Part shown: piece by piece, positions 25,663-33,856 of the stretch
Position numbering within the stretch: the first letter of the stretch is position 1
Layout: every line of letters begins with the position of its first letter
NCBI RefSeq assembly: GCF_002911015.1
Contig: NZ_KZ626889.1
Location: 1 to 59,791, forward strand
Direction of reading: 5' to 3'
DNA: 59,791 nucleotides
Source: Streptomyces populi
Lineage (GTDB): Bacteria; Actinomycetota; Actinomycetes; Streptomycetales; Streptomycetaceae
Translations under genes and position numbers: made by a program
Notes under the pieces: generated by a model
Seen by the model: the letters and a program-made list of their open reading frames with translations, nothing else
Database searches by the model: none
Told to the model about the DNA's origin: nothing

Positions 25663-26460
25663 ATGACGCAGGAGCAGACCGGTGGCACGACGTCGGGGAC
25701 GAGGCCGGGCACGAGGTGGCCCGGAGCGGTGCGAGGCCCCGTGCTGCGCTGGGCGTTCCGCTTGGCGATGGCCGCCTTGGTCCTGCTGCTCGCGATGCGT
25801 ACCTACGAGGAGACGGGCGTCGCGCACGCGCGGTCGAACGGGACGCTGCACACGGTCGGGGCCACCATCACGAAGCTGACGTCCCGTACGACGAGCGGGA
25901 GGGACGGCGGAGGCCAGGACGGCGGCAGCGGCGACTGGACCGTCACCACGAAGTACACGATCGAACTGCGCGTCGGCGACGGGACGAAGACGGTGAACGG
26001 CGTCCCGGACGATTCCGCGAACGGTTTCCAGGAGGGGCAGCGGGTCCGGGCGGGCCTGTGGCACGGGCGGGTCGTGGAGATCGACGGACGTGACGTGTGG
26101 CTCGGTTGGCACCCCGAAGGACGGGACTTGGCACTGTTCGTGCTCTACCCGCTGATCGCGGGTTATCTGATGGCTCTCGCCCTGGCCGCCGCCGCGTACC
26201 TGGTCGGCCTCGACGGCCGGGGACGGCTGGAGCGGCGAGAGCGGGCCGCCCCCTGGGCGTTCGGGTTCCTCGTCGCGGTGGTGGCGTGCTTCGTGCTCCT
26301 GGGGTGTGCGGCTTTCGGGAACACCATCGCGTACTGGCCGCTCGTTCCCCTCGGAGTCGGAACCGCCACCGCGCTGGCGGCGCTGAGCCGAGTGCTCCGG
26401 CGGGCCCGGACCACGCGGGTCGAGGACTCACGCGGTGGGAGCGCGTCGGCCCAGGCCTGA
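25663..26460 (+). CDS. Membrane protein with extracytoplasmic DUF3592-like loop
   Basis: This is a 265-aa protein. An N-terminal helix (VLRWAFRLAMAALVLLLAM) is followed by an external beta-rich loop (NGTLHTVGATITKLTS, then YTIELRVGDGTKTVNGVP, then GQRVRAGLWHGRVVEIDG) and three further helices (LFVLYPLIAGYLMALAL, WAFGFLVAVVACFVLLGCA, YWPLVPLGVGTATALAAL). The layout resembles DUF3592-type membrane proteins. GGGGGAG precedes ATG 25663. No neighbour suggests a role. Confidence 0.65.
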   Translation: MTQEQTGGTTSGTRPGTRWPGAVRGPVLRWAFRLAMAALVLLLAMRTYEETGVAHARSNGTLHTVGATITKLTSRTTSGRDGGGQDGGSGDWTVTTKYTIELRVGDGTKTVNGVPDDSANGFQEGQRVRAGLWHGRVVEIDGRDVWLGWHPEGRDLALFVLYPLIAGYLMALALAAAAYLVGLDGRGRLERRERAAPWAFGFLVAVVACFVLLGCAAFGNTIAYWPLVPLGVGTATALAALSRVLRRARTTRVEDSRGGSASAQA

Positions 26461-26787
26461 TGGCCGGACCCGGCCGCCCTGCACACGCCCGTGACGGGGC
26501 CTGCCGACGACAGCGGAGCAGCCACCCCGCCCGGGGTGTGACGGTTCGTGACGAGAGTGCCGGAAATCCCGGACCGCGCAACTACCCTCCGCCGCACGGG
26601 ACTTGTCCCATCCGCCGGGACAGCAGGGCAGCCGGACCGCCGACCGGAACCGTGGTGCCGCGATACGACGACCGGCGGAGCGGCCCCGTCTTCATCCTGG
26701 TGTCGACTCGGGTCGATGCGTCTCGTGACCGTAGCCGTCCGCTCGCTTCGATCAGGAGACACTCGCGTGGTCGTCCACCGGTCGGCC
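26461..26787. other. 327-bp convergent intergenic region
   Basis: It lies between the ends of the membrane protein and LanC-like genes. Open frames are present on both strands, but their codon use does not look selected, and no clear hairpin was found. Confidence 0.5.
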
Positions 26788-28119
26788 TCAGACCGCTCGA
26801 GCGGTCAAGCGCACCTCGTCGGGCACGGCCCACCACTGATCCGGCCGGTCCACCGCAAGAGCCTTCGGACCTGTCTCGATGAACCGGCCGAGGCGCAGAA
26901 GATAGGCTGCGATACCCGACGCTCCCTGCATCCACGCGGTGCCGGGCGACAGCAGGGGCTCGTCGTTCCGGTACTCCACGAAGCGCCAGCAGGCACCCGA
27001 TCCGTCCTGGATCGCCCGCTCCACGAGCGCGTCACCCATCGTGCGGGCCCCGCGCAGGAGCGTTTCCGCCCAGTCCGTGCCCGCGTAGTCCTGTGCGGCG
27101 TCCAGGAGTACGTCCCCGACCCCCGCCGTGCCGCAGCACCGGCCGTCGTTGTCCCAGAACCCGGGGCGCAGTCGCTCGGGAATGCCCGACGTGAGGAGGG
27201 AGGTCAGGCAACGCCGACGCAGCTCGTCGACCTGGAATCCTGCCACCTGCGTGATACCGGCGTGCGACAGCGCCGAGAACAGGTGCGAGGTTCCCGCCGG
27301 GCCGTGACACCAGGTGTAGGTGAGGGGTTCCACCTCCCGCTTCGACGGCGGGATGGTGTGCGGTACGACGAACCCGCCGTCGTCGAGCACACCCACCGAC
27401 AGGACGTGCCGGGCGCCTTCGACCGCCGCCTCGACGAAGTCGTCACGGTCGAGCGCCGCGCCCGCCACGGCCAGCGCGGCAGCCACCCCGGCGGTGCCGT
27501 GGGAGTAGTTGGGCGCCCGCCACTGCGTACTCGCCGCGATGCCCCAGTCCAGGCCCGCTTCCGTGCGGTCCGCCGTGCGCAGCAGCGCCTCGCACCCCGT
27601 CGTCGCCATCGCGTCCGCGAACTCTCCCCCGGCCCAGACCGCCGTCATGACGATTCCCGCGCTACCCATGATGATGTCGTTCAACGGGGCGTCGGAGTCC
27701 GGTTCGAACTCGAGGGTCGTCCTCCAGCCGTCGGAGGTCGTCAGCTCGTGCAGCCGCCGCAGGGCGACGGACTCCGTGCCCGGCGCGAGCAGACGCAGTG
27801 CCGTGCCGTCACCGGCGAGCCCGTCGTACAACGACGGCTCGACACGCCCTTCGGCCTCTGCCGACAACCTGGTCACGATCCCGTCGGCCAGGGCCCGCTC
27901 CCGTTCCGTCAGTTCACGGTGCTGCGCGAGCTCCGTCAGTACCGGCGCCAGGCCCGCTATCCCCGAGTACAGCGAGTCACGGTCCTTCGCCGGTGTCACG
28001 TCCTGACCGTCCCCGGACACCGTCTCCGGGAGCCACGGGCCCTCGTCCTCGCGCACCTGGTCCAGCACCCACGACCACGCCGCCTCGCCCAGCTGCTTGT
28101 ACGCCTCGCTCGTCGCCAT
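26788..28119 (-). CDS. Orphan LanC-like protein with altered zinc motif
   Basis: This is a 443-aa member of the LanC/LanC-like (double alpha-barrel) family. Repeated helical hairpins carry the glycine motifs LYSGIAGLAPVL, NYSHGTAGVAAALAVAG, YTWCHGPAGTSHLFSAL and SPGTAWMQGASGIAAYLLRL. The first zinc Cys is in WCHG; the usual CHG motif is replaced by RCCGTAGVGD, so the third ligand would be Cys or be lost. LanC enzymes form lanthionine thioethers, but no lanthipeptide precursor or dehydratase lies nearby, so it may be a glutathione-type LanC-like enzyme instead. ATG 28119 is preferred; ATG 28134 is possible. Confidence 0.8.
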   Translation of the reverse strand: MATSEAYKQLGEAAWSWVLDQVREDEGPWLPETVSGDGQDVTPAKDRDSLYSGIAGLAPVLTELAQHRELTERERALADGIVTRLSAEAEGRVEPSLYDGLAGDGTALRLLAPGTESVALRRLHELTTSDGWRTTLEFEPDSDAPLNDIIMGSAGIVMTAVWAGGEFADAMATTGCEALLRTADRTEAGLDWGIAASTQWRAPNYSHGTAGVAAALAVAGAALDRDDFVEAAVEGARHVLSVGVLDDGGFVVPHTIPPSKREVEPLTYTWCHGPAGTSHLFSALSHAGITQVAGFQVDELRRRCLTSLLTSGIPERLRPGFWDNDGRCCGTAGVGDVLLDAAQDYAGTDWAETLLRGARTMGDALVERAIQDGSGACWRFVEYRNDEPLLSPGTAWMQGASGIAAYLLRLGRFIETGPKALAVDRPDQWWAVPDEVRLTARAV

Positions 28120-28395
28120 CCGGCGACGATACATCCACCTGAAAAGGCCAGGAGATCGCGAGCGCGGGGACCGCCGACGCTCCTCCGACAGGCGGTGACG
28201 GCCGGCCCCTGCGGCGAGGGCCGTGCCCGAGCGGATGTCCGACCGTGCCGGTTTCCGTGGGTGCCGTTTCGAGCGGATCCGGGAGCAGGCCGGGGACGTG
28301 AATCGACGCGCGGGGCGAGGCCACGCCGCTCCCGTCGCAGGACCGAGGGCGAAATCCACGGGTGCCGACGATGCGATGACGGCTACGTTGACAGC

Positions 28396-29214
28396 GTGCA
28401 TCCCATCCGGTTCTCCGCCGTCCGAAGTCACGGCATCCACGTCTTCCACCACCTTCCGGGCGGCGACGTGACCGTGTCCAGGCACTGGCCAGGGCTGTTC
28501 GAGGAATGGCCCGAGGGGAAGACGCCGTTCTCCGAGTGGGCGGTGAACAACAACAACATGGAGGAAGTCGCCGTCTACGTGGGCCTGGTCTGGCGCCTGA
28601 CAGCCGGGCTGGCCCGCTATGCGATTCCGGCGTACTACCGCGACGACGTCGCGCGGAAGCTGGGCCGTGAGCCGGTTCTGGTCGACTGGGAGTACGAGGT
28701 CGACGCCGGACGACTGACCGCCGAGTCGCGGGACAGAGGCTTCGTTCCAGGGCGCTCGGCGGTCGCGGTCCGCCCTCGGCCCACCGCCCGGGAGGTGGAG
28801 AACGCGGGCCGCGCGGGCCTGTTCCCACTGGCGACCCCGCGGGACCTGGTGTCCGTGCTGCACGCCGTGATCTTCGACGCCTCCTCGGAGATCACCGTGT
28901 TCGCCGTTCCCCCGGGCGCCGGACGCCTCGAGCGCCTGACCGCGGCGTTGCGGGGTCCGGTGCGGCCGACCCTGGGCGATGTCCTCGGGGACGACGGGAT
29001 CTTCCTCGACCTCACGATCGGTTCCGATCTGGGCAACTACGACTCGGTCGTCGTCGCGTCCCGCAGTGATCTGCTCAGCCCGCTGACCGACCTTGCCGCG
29101 GACTGCGCGCGGCGTGTCGAGTCCTACGAGCAGCGGCTGGACGAACTCCGCGGCGTCTCTGACTTCCTGCGGGCGATGCCCGAACTCGCAGGCGTGGACC
29201 TGGACGCCTCCTGA
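28396..29214 (+). CDS. Hypothetical protein, 272 aa
   Basis: The protein starts at GTG 28396 (HPIRFSAVRSHGIHVFHHLP) and has FEEWPEGKTPFSEWAVNNNN, RYAIPAYYRDDVARKLG and a C-terminal part (LDLTIGSDLGNYDSVVVASR). No membrane segment or signal is seen, codon bias is typical, and the length is that of a two-domain soluble protein. I do not recognise it. It is divergent from the LanC-like gene across 276 bp, and any functional tie is unproven. Confidence 0.6.
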   Translation: MHPIRFSAVRSHGIHVFHHLPGGDVTVSRHWPGLFEEWPEGKTPFSEWAVNNNNMEEVAVYVGLVWRLTAGLARYAIPAYYRDDVARKLGREPVLVDWEYEVDAGRLTAESRDRGFVPGRSAVAVRPRPTAREVENAGRAGLFPLATPRDLVSVLHAVIFDASSEITVFAVPPGAGRLERLTAALRGPVRPTLGDVLGDDGIFLDLTIGSDLGNYDSVVVASRSDLLSPLTDLAADCARRVESYEQRLDELRGVSDFLRAMPELAGVDLDAS

Positions 29215-29297
29215 GCGCGACCGCCTCATGCATGGGCGGCATCGGCTCGGAGCCGGGGACCTCGGGCGCACCCGCGCGCCCGGGAAACCCGAAGGGT

Positions 29298-29822
29298 TCA
29301 AGTCTCCTGGAGGGCTTTCTTCGCCGTGTCGATGAAGCGGCTGAGAGCCGCCCAGTAGGGGTGGTAGGCGGCGTCGAAACGGTCCTCGGCGCCGGCCACG
29401 CCGGAGAGGACGGCGTTGAGGGCCTGGTACGGATCAGTGGTCGCCTGTTTCATGGCGTAAGCCGCGGTGGCCGCCTGTTCCGGCCCCTCGAGCTCGACGA
29501 CCCGCACGGCTCGCCGCAGGTCGCCGTACGTGTCCCGAATCCGGTCGCGGAATTCCTGGATCGTCGCCGAGCGGTTCTCCGGGCCGCTGGAGCGGTGTGC
29601 CTCGGACGTCTTCCAGTACAGGTCAGCCATGCGCTGCCCGTGGTGGATGAGGTCCAGGTACGCCGCTCGACGAGCGTCACGGAGCCGTTCCGCTCGCTGG
29701 GTCGCTGTCGCGGCATCCGCCTGGATACGAGCGGCCCTTGTGTTTCCCCGGCTGGTGACCCAGCCGGCGAGGACGGCGGTTCCGCCGGTCAACGCGGCGA
29801 TCCAGAACGTGTTGTCAGCCAT
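29298..29822 (-). CDS. Membrane-anchored helical hypothetical, 174 aa
   Basis: An N-terminal membrane helix (FWIAALTGGTAVLAGWVTSR) is followed by a basic linker and a long helical, coiled-coil-like region (ADAATATQRAERLRDARRAA, then REFRDRIRDTYGDLRRAVR-type heptads). Proteins of this shape are frequent and uncharacterised in Streptomyces. ATG 29822 opens the frame. Confidence 0.65.
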   Translation of the reverse strand: MADNTFWIAALTGGTAVLAGWVTSRGNTRAARIQADAATATQRAERLRDARRAAYLDLIHHGQRMADLYWKTSEAHRSSGPENRSATIQEFRDRIRDTYGDLRRAVRVVELEGPEQAATAAYAMKQATTDPYQALNAVLSGVAGAEDRFDAAYHPYWAALSRFIDTAKKALQET

Positions 29823-30043
29823 GCTCCGCAGTGTCGGGGGAGAACCACGCGATCGCCAGGGTGGGCGTGTCGCTGAAGGGTGTTGCCCGAGGCCGAGTAC
29901 GGGCGGGTCGGAGCGGGTGGCGGGCTCTTCCGCTCATGCCGTGACGGCGAGGTCGTGGGTGTGGGCGACGGCCCGGTCCTTTCGGATCGCGGCCGGACCC
30001 GAAGCACACGGGCGGCCGCGGGGGTGTGGCGGACGCCGTCGGC

Positions 30044-30706
30044 CTACGCGGCGAGCGCGGCGGGTTCTCCGAGCCGGGCGGCGGCCGTGCGCCAGGCGGC
30101 CGTCACCGCCGTGCGGGCCTGCTCGGTCTGGGCGGCACCCTCTGCCGTCAGCTCGATCGGCTCGCCCACGTGCACATGCAGGTGCGGACGGCGAAGCGGC
30201 GCCGTGAACAGGCCCGCGAGCTGCTTGGCCGTGCTTCCCGAGGCGATCCGACGGGCCCCGGCCTGGCCCACGGGCACCACGGGAGCCCCGGTTCGCCGGG
30301 CGAGCCGGGACAAGCCGCTGCGGAAGGCCCCGGGAGCCGCTTCCGCGGCGTCCGCCCGGTGCGGGAGACCGCCCTCGGCGTAGATCAGGACCAGGTGCCC
30401 GCGTTCCAGCGCCTCGGCGGCTCCGTCCAAGGCGTCCGCCGCGTGCAGGTCGCCACGGTGGACGGGTATGTGCCCTTCGCGGGCGAGGGCATGTCCGAGG
30501 AGCGGGACGCGCCACAGTCCGGCGGCCGCCATGACGACCGGACGGGCACCGAGGCGGTGCAGCGCGGCGAGCACGACGGCGGGGTCGGCGAGCGAGGTGT
30601 GGTTCGCGGCGATGATGCTGCCGGGGGCGAGTTCGGTGCCCGCGTCGGTGGTGATCGTGAGGCGGCCGACGGCGGGCACGAGGACGTCGGCGAGGCGGCT
30701 GAGCAT
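30044..30706 (-). CDS. Lysophospholipid acyltransferase (PlsC family)
   Basis: This is a 220-aa acyltransferase that would transfer an acyl chain to a glycerol-phosphate or similar acceptor at the membrane. Motif I is AANHTSLADP (H-x4-D), motif II-like HIPVHRGD and motif III IYAEGGLPHR (E-G) are present, with VVPVGQAGARR as motif IV. It is slightly short but complete. GGAGA precedes ATG 30706. It is monocistronic as far as visible. Confidence 0.85.
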   Translation of the reverse strand: MLSRLADVLVPAVGRLTITTDAGTELAPGSIIAANHTSLADPAVVLAALHRLGARPVVMAAAGLWRVPLLGHALAREGHIPVHRGDLHAADALDGAAEALERGHLVLIYAEGGLPHRADAAEAAPGAFRSGLSRLARRTGAPVVPVGQAGARRIASGSTAKQLAGLFTAPLRRPHLHVHVGEPIELTAEGAAQTEQARTAVTAAWRTAAARLGEPAALAA

Positions 30707-30912
30707 GTTCGGGTCTCCAGATCTCGGCAGTGTCGGCCTTCATCGTCGGCCGTGAGAGGCGCCGGGGCCTGAGTAGCCGAACTCATCTTCCGCGGCCGGT
30801 ACCCGAGGGCGGCCGCCGTGGGGCAGCCTGCCGCGCGCTCCGGGACGGCTCCCGCTGCGGGCCGTCTTCCCGGCCGTCAGCGCACCGGCCGCTCCCGGCG
30901 CGCGCGGGTCCG

Positions 30913-31320
30913 TCAGCCGACCCCGATCCCGAGGAGCAGCGTGCCGATCGACGCCAGCGTGAGACCCAGCGGGATCAGGCTCACCCCGATCCCCACGCCG
31001 AGACTCCTTCTCCTCGCCAAGTACCACGGCACGCCCAGGGAGAGCAGCGCCAGCAGGAGCAGCACCAGCGTCGCGCCGATGGCGACCTCCGTGCGTCCGC
31101 AGGGGTTGGCGGCGGAGCAGGAGTCCAACGCCATGGGGGACATCAGCAGCAGGAGGGCGGCGACGAGTTGGACCGGCAGTGCCACCAGCGCACCGGCCAG
31201 CGGGGCGATCCACCACTTCCGCGGTGCCCGCGTCCGGTCGGCGGGGAGGGGGCCGGCCAGGGACGGCGGCGGTGAGGAGGAGGGCTGGGGGGAGACCTGC
31301 GGTCCGGCGGTTGTGCTCAT
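30913..31320 (-). CDS. Small membrane protein with Pro-rich N-terminus
   Basis: This is a 135-aa protein. A Pro/Ser-rich cytosolic tail (QVSPQPSSSPPPSLAGPLP) is followed by three helices (IAPLAGALVALPVQLVAALLL, VAIGATLVLLLLALLSLGV, GIGVSLIPLGLTLASIGTLL) with a short Cys pair loop (DSCSAANPCGRTE) between helices 1 and 2. The start is ATG 31320 or GTG 31326; no ribosome site is evident. It lies just downstream of, and in the same direction as, the protease/kinase operon, about 90 bp after its last gene, and might be cotranscribed. Confidence 0.6.
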   Translation of the reverse strand: MSTTAGPQVSPQPSSSPPPSLAGPLPADRTRAPRKWWIAPLAGALVALPVQLVAALLLLMSPMALDSCSAANPCGRTEVAIGATLVLLLLALLSLGVPWYLARRRSLGVGIGVSLIPLGLTLASIGTLLLGIGVG

Positions 31321-31407
31321 GGGCACAGTATGGCGTCCTGGTGAACGTCCGGTGAAGGTGAGGGTCCTTCATGTCCGGCTCGTCGGCCGGTGGGTGCCGG
31401 TCCGGGG

Positions 31408-31737
31408 TCAGTTCGGTGGTGTCGGTTCCGTGCCGCTCCAGCGGAGCGTGACGTCGAGGTGGGTGCTCGTACCGGCGCTCGTCAGGACCGCGCCGAGTTT
31501 GGCGTCCAGGACGACGCCGAAGGTGACCTCCACCTCGTCGGGCCGCTGGGCGATGTCCCGGAACTGGCCGATCACCTCGGAGGCGGCGGAGGTGATCGGC
31601 ACCAGTGCCTCGCGCAGACTCCTTCCCGCGCTCTCCAGACGGGTCCCCAGGCCCACGGCGCCGGTGCCCGTGCGGGCGGGTGGGGCCACGAGGACGACGG
31701 TGCCGTCGTCGAGGGTGAACTGGACGGCGTCGGGCAT
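31408..31737 (-). CDS. Trypsin-co-occurring domain (Trypco1 / CU044_2847-like) protein
   Basis: This is a 109-aa single-domain protein. The sequence follows the family consensus: N-terminal strand pair (VQFTLDDGTVVLVAP), helix (SLREALVPITSAASEVI), then RPDEVEVTFGVVLDAKLGAV and a final strand HLDVTLRW. Domains of this type are named for being encoded beside trypsin-like proteases in predicted conflict systems, and are thought to be adaptors. It is the last gene of the six-gene operon, 17 bp after the solute-binding lipoprotein gene, with AGGAG before ATG 31737. The trypsin itself is the first gene of the same operon. Confidence 0.85.
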   Translation of the reverse strand: MPDAVQFTLDDGTVVLVAPPARTGTGAVGLGTRLESAGRSLREALVPITSAASEVIGQFRDIAQRPDEVEVTFGVVLDAKLGAVLTSAGTSTHLDVTLRWSGTEPTPPN

Positions 31738-31754
31738 GAGGACTCCTGGAGGGA

Positions 31755-32984
31755 TCAGGGACGGTCAGGGTGGCTGCAGAGCGGTCCGGGCGGTGGCGAG
31801 GACGGGGGGCGCGCGTATCCGAATTGCTCCTGGACCCTGTCGAGCGCCGCCAGGAGGGGGAGCAGGCGCCTGCCGTTCGTGAAGTTCAGGACCGCACGGT
31901 AGAAGGCGGCGGAAACGTCGGGATCCATCGCGTCGGCGGCGCTGAAGCAGAGCGTGTGACCGGGGGAGCGGAACAGCGCGGCTATCCGGCCCTGAGTGGC
32001 GTTGTCGTACTCGGTCACCTCGTTGTCGGCGGAGAGCGCGAAGCCGGGCTCGTTCACCCAGGCCTGCTGGGCCCGCGCGCTCGCCAGGTACTCGATGAAC
32101 TCGTCGGCGCTCTCGTTCCCGGTGAACTTCCCGACGAAGTCCGCCGAGACCTGTAGGACTTCACGGGAGGACGGTACGTACGTGTACCCCTCGTCCTTCA
32201 CCTGGGCCGGCTCGAAAGCCATCGCGGACAGGGCGCCGTGGCTCAGGGAGCACTGCCTCCTGGTCATCTTCTCGGCGGCGGCGCGGAAGTTGAACGTGGC
32301 GGCGTCCTTGCGAGCGCCCGCCACGATGTCCCCCCACGTGGTCCACGCCTCCTTGACGGGTTCCTTGTCCCACCGTGTGTCGCCCGAGGCCCAGGCGGTG
32401 TACGGGCCGACGCCCTCGTCGGCGAGCAGGATGTCCGCTATCCAGTCGGCGCCGGGCCAGCCCGACGTCGGACCGGACTCCAGCCCCAGGCACCATGTGT
32501 CGGAACGGGACCGCAGAGCCGTCCAGTTGCCGGGAGGCCGCGGGGTGACCCTGGCGTCGTACCAGACGAGGCTCTTGACGTCGGCCTTGACGGGGACGGC
32601 GTAGACGTCCCCGCCGTTCATGCCGAGCCCGCGGAAGGGCTGCGCGTAGGCGTCCGTGTCGACGTCCAGTTTCCGGAGCGCGCCTTCCTCGCGGTACTCG
32701 GCGATCGCTCCCACACTGGGCAGCACCGCCAGGTCGGGCTCCGCGTCCGCGGCCACCGCGGCGTCGAGCTGCTGGGTCAGGGCGCGGGTCACCTGTGGTT
32801 CGACGTCGACGTCGTGGTCGCGCTCGAAGTCCTTGACGACCGCGTAGAACGCCTTGAACTCGGTGCCGGACCAGGGAACCATGATCGTCACCTTGTCCCT
32901 CTCCGGCTTCTCGCACGCGACCGGTGCCGTGAGCAGACCGAGGACCAGGGCGCAGCGCACGAGGGGTGTCGTGAGCCGTCTCAT
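31755..32984 (-). CDS. Extracellular solute-binding lipoprotein (GlnH position in a pknG locus)
   Basis: This is a 409-aa periplasmic-binding-protein-like lipoprotein. The signal ends LLTAPVAC, with Cys24 as the likely lipidation site. The mature protein has family-1 features: VTIMVPWSGTEFKAFYAVVK, ADAEPDLAVLPSVGAIAEY and DVYAVPVKADVKSLVWYDA. No transporter permease or ATPase is nearby, so it probably works as a sensor subunit. Its ATG overlaps the stop of the GlnX-like gene (ATGA), implying coupled translation. In mycobacteria the pknG locus has an amino-acid-binding GlnH; this one looks like the larger family-1 type, so its ligand may be different. Confidence 0.85.
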   Translation of the reverse strand: MRRLTTPLVRCALVLGLLTAPVACEKPERDKVTIMVPWSGTEFKAFYAVVKDFERDHDVDVEPQVTRALTQQLDAAVAADAEPDLAVLPSVGAIAEYREEGALRKLDVDTDAYAQPFRGLGMNGGDVYAVPVKADVKSLVWYDARVTPRPPGNWTALRSRSDTWCLGLESGPTSGWPGADWIADILLADEGVGPYTAWASGDTRWDKEPVKEAWTTWGDIVAGARKDAATFNFRAAAEKMTRRQCSLSHGALSAMAFEPAQVKDEGYTYVPSSREVLQVSADFVGKFTGNESADEFIEYLASARAQQAWVNEPGFALSADNEVTEYDNATQGRIAALFRSPGHTLCFSAADAMDPDVSAAFYRAVLNFTNGRRLLPLLAALDRVQEQFGYARPPSSPPPGPLCSHPDRP

Positions 32985-33856
32985 GAGCGGGGGAACCTGT
33001 ACTCGGCGAGACGGGGACGGTAGGCCAGGTACGCGAGCGCGCCCGCGGCGGCGAGCACGGGCAGCGCGATCGCCGGGGCGAGCGGGTCGGTCGTGCACAT
33101 GATGACGCCGATCGACGAGGTGGCCAGCAGGGCCACGACGAGCGCCGGGCCGGGGAGGCGCCGGAAGTGGTGGACCACGATGTAGTCGGTCGCGCAGACC
33201 AGCAGCAGCATGACCGCCACCGGCCCGAGGAACAGGGGCCGGAGGAGAGCGGGGTCGCGCCAGCCCGACCTGAGCTGGTCGTGGCGGGCTCGGACCTCCA
33301 GCTCCTGGAGATCTCTGAGTGATTGCCTGAGGCCGCCGGTGAAGGGGACCGGCGACTCGCCGTCGTACTCCGGCGCGTCGTCCAGTGCGTCGCGTGCCCT
33401 CGCCAGGCCCGGTGCCCCGTCGAGAACCGCCGTGTTGGCCGTCTGTACGTACGTGGTCAACTGCTCCTGGACGAACTGGAGGTGGCTCAGCCCCTGTTCT
33501 CCGGCCGCGTTGCCCTCGGCCGCCGAGGTGAGGTGGGAGGCCACGCGGGCGGTGGCGCCGGCGAAGTCGTTGCTGGTGCCCGTCAGGTCGATCGCTTCGC
33601 TCAGGGAGACGGCGCGGAGCGCGTCGTTCGCCTTCCCCGCCTCGTCGTACGCCGCGTCGATGTGCTGGATGGCCGTCGTCGTACGGCGGGCGGCGGCGAT
33701 CTCCTCCCCGCCCCGGTTCGCCACCACCAGATACAGCAGCGCCGTCACCGCCACCGTGCCCAGCACGGACGCCCTGAGCCGGCGCAGCACCACGACCGGG
33801 TGGGGCACGCGGGACCGCGCGAGGGGACGCGGCGCGTGGAGCCGCCCGCCGGTCAC
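32981..33856 (-). CDS. GlnX-like membrane signalling protein
   Basis: This is a 291-aa protein. One N-terminal membrane helix (SVLGTVAVTALLYLVVANRG) leads to an external helical domain of about 140 residues (chemoreceptor-like four-helix pattern), followed by three C-terminal helices (FLGPVAVMLLLVCATDYIVV, GPALVVALLATSSIGVIMC, AIALPVLAAAGALAYLAY). This is the topology of mycobacterial GlnX, which links the GlnH lipoprotein to PknG. GTG 33856 overlaps the VWA gene stop (GTGA). It would receive the signal from the lipoprotein outside and pass it to cytosolic partners. Confidence 0.75.
   Translation of the reverse strand: MTGGRLHAPRPLARSRVPHPVVVLRRLRASVLGTVAVTALLYLVVANRGGEEIAAARRTTTAIQHIDAAYDEAGKANDALRAVSLSEAIDLTGTSNDFAGATARVASHLTSAAEGNAAGEQGLSHLQFVQEQLTTYVQTANTAVLDGAPGLARARDALDDAPEYDGESPVPFTGGLRQSLRDLQELEVRARHDQLRSGWRDPALLRPLFLGPVAVMLLLVCATDYIVVHHFRRLPGPALVVALLATSSIGVIMCTTDPLAPAIALPVLAAAGALAYLAYRPRLAEYRFPRS

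Noticed and set aside
26788..28119. Lanthipeptide cluster around the LanC-like gene
   Set aside because: No small precursor, dehydratase or kinase-lyase gene lies within several kb.
31755..32984. Ordinary ABC importer binding protein
   Set aside because: No permease or importer ATPase is adjacent; overlap with the GlnX-like gene and position in the pknG operon favour a sensor role.
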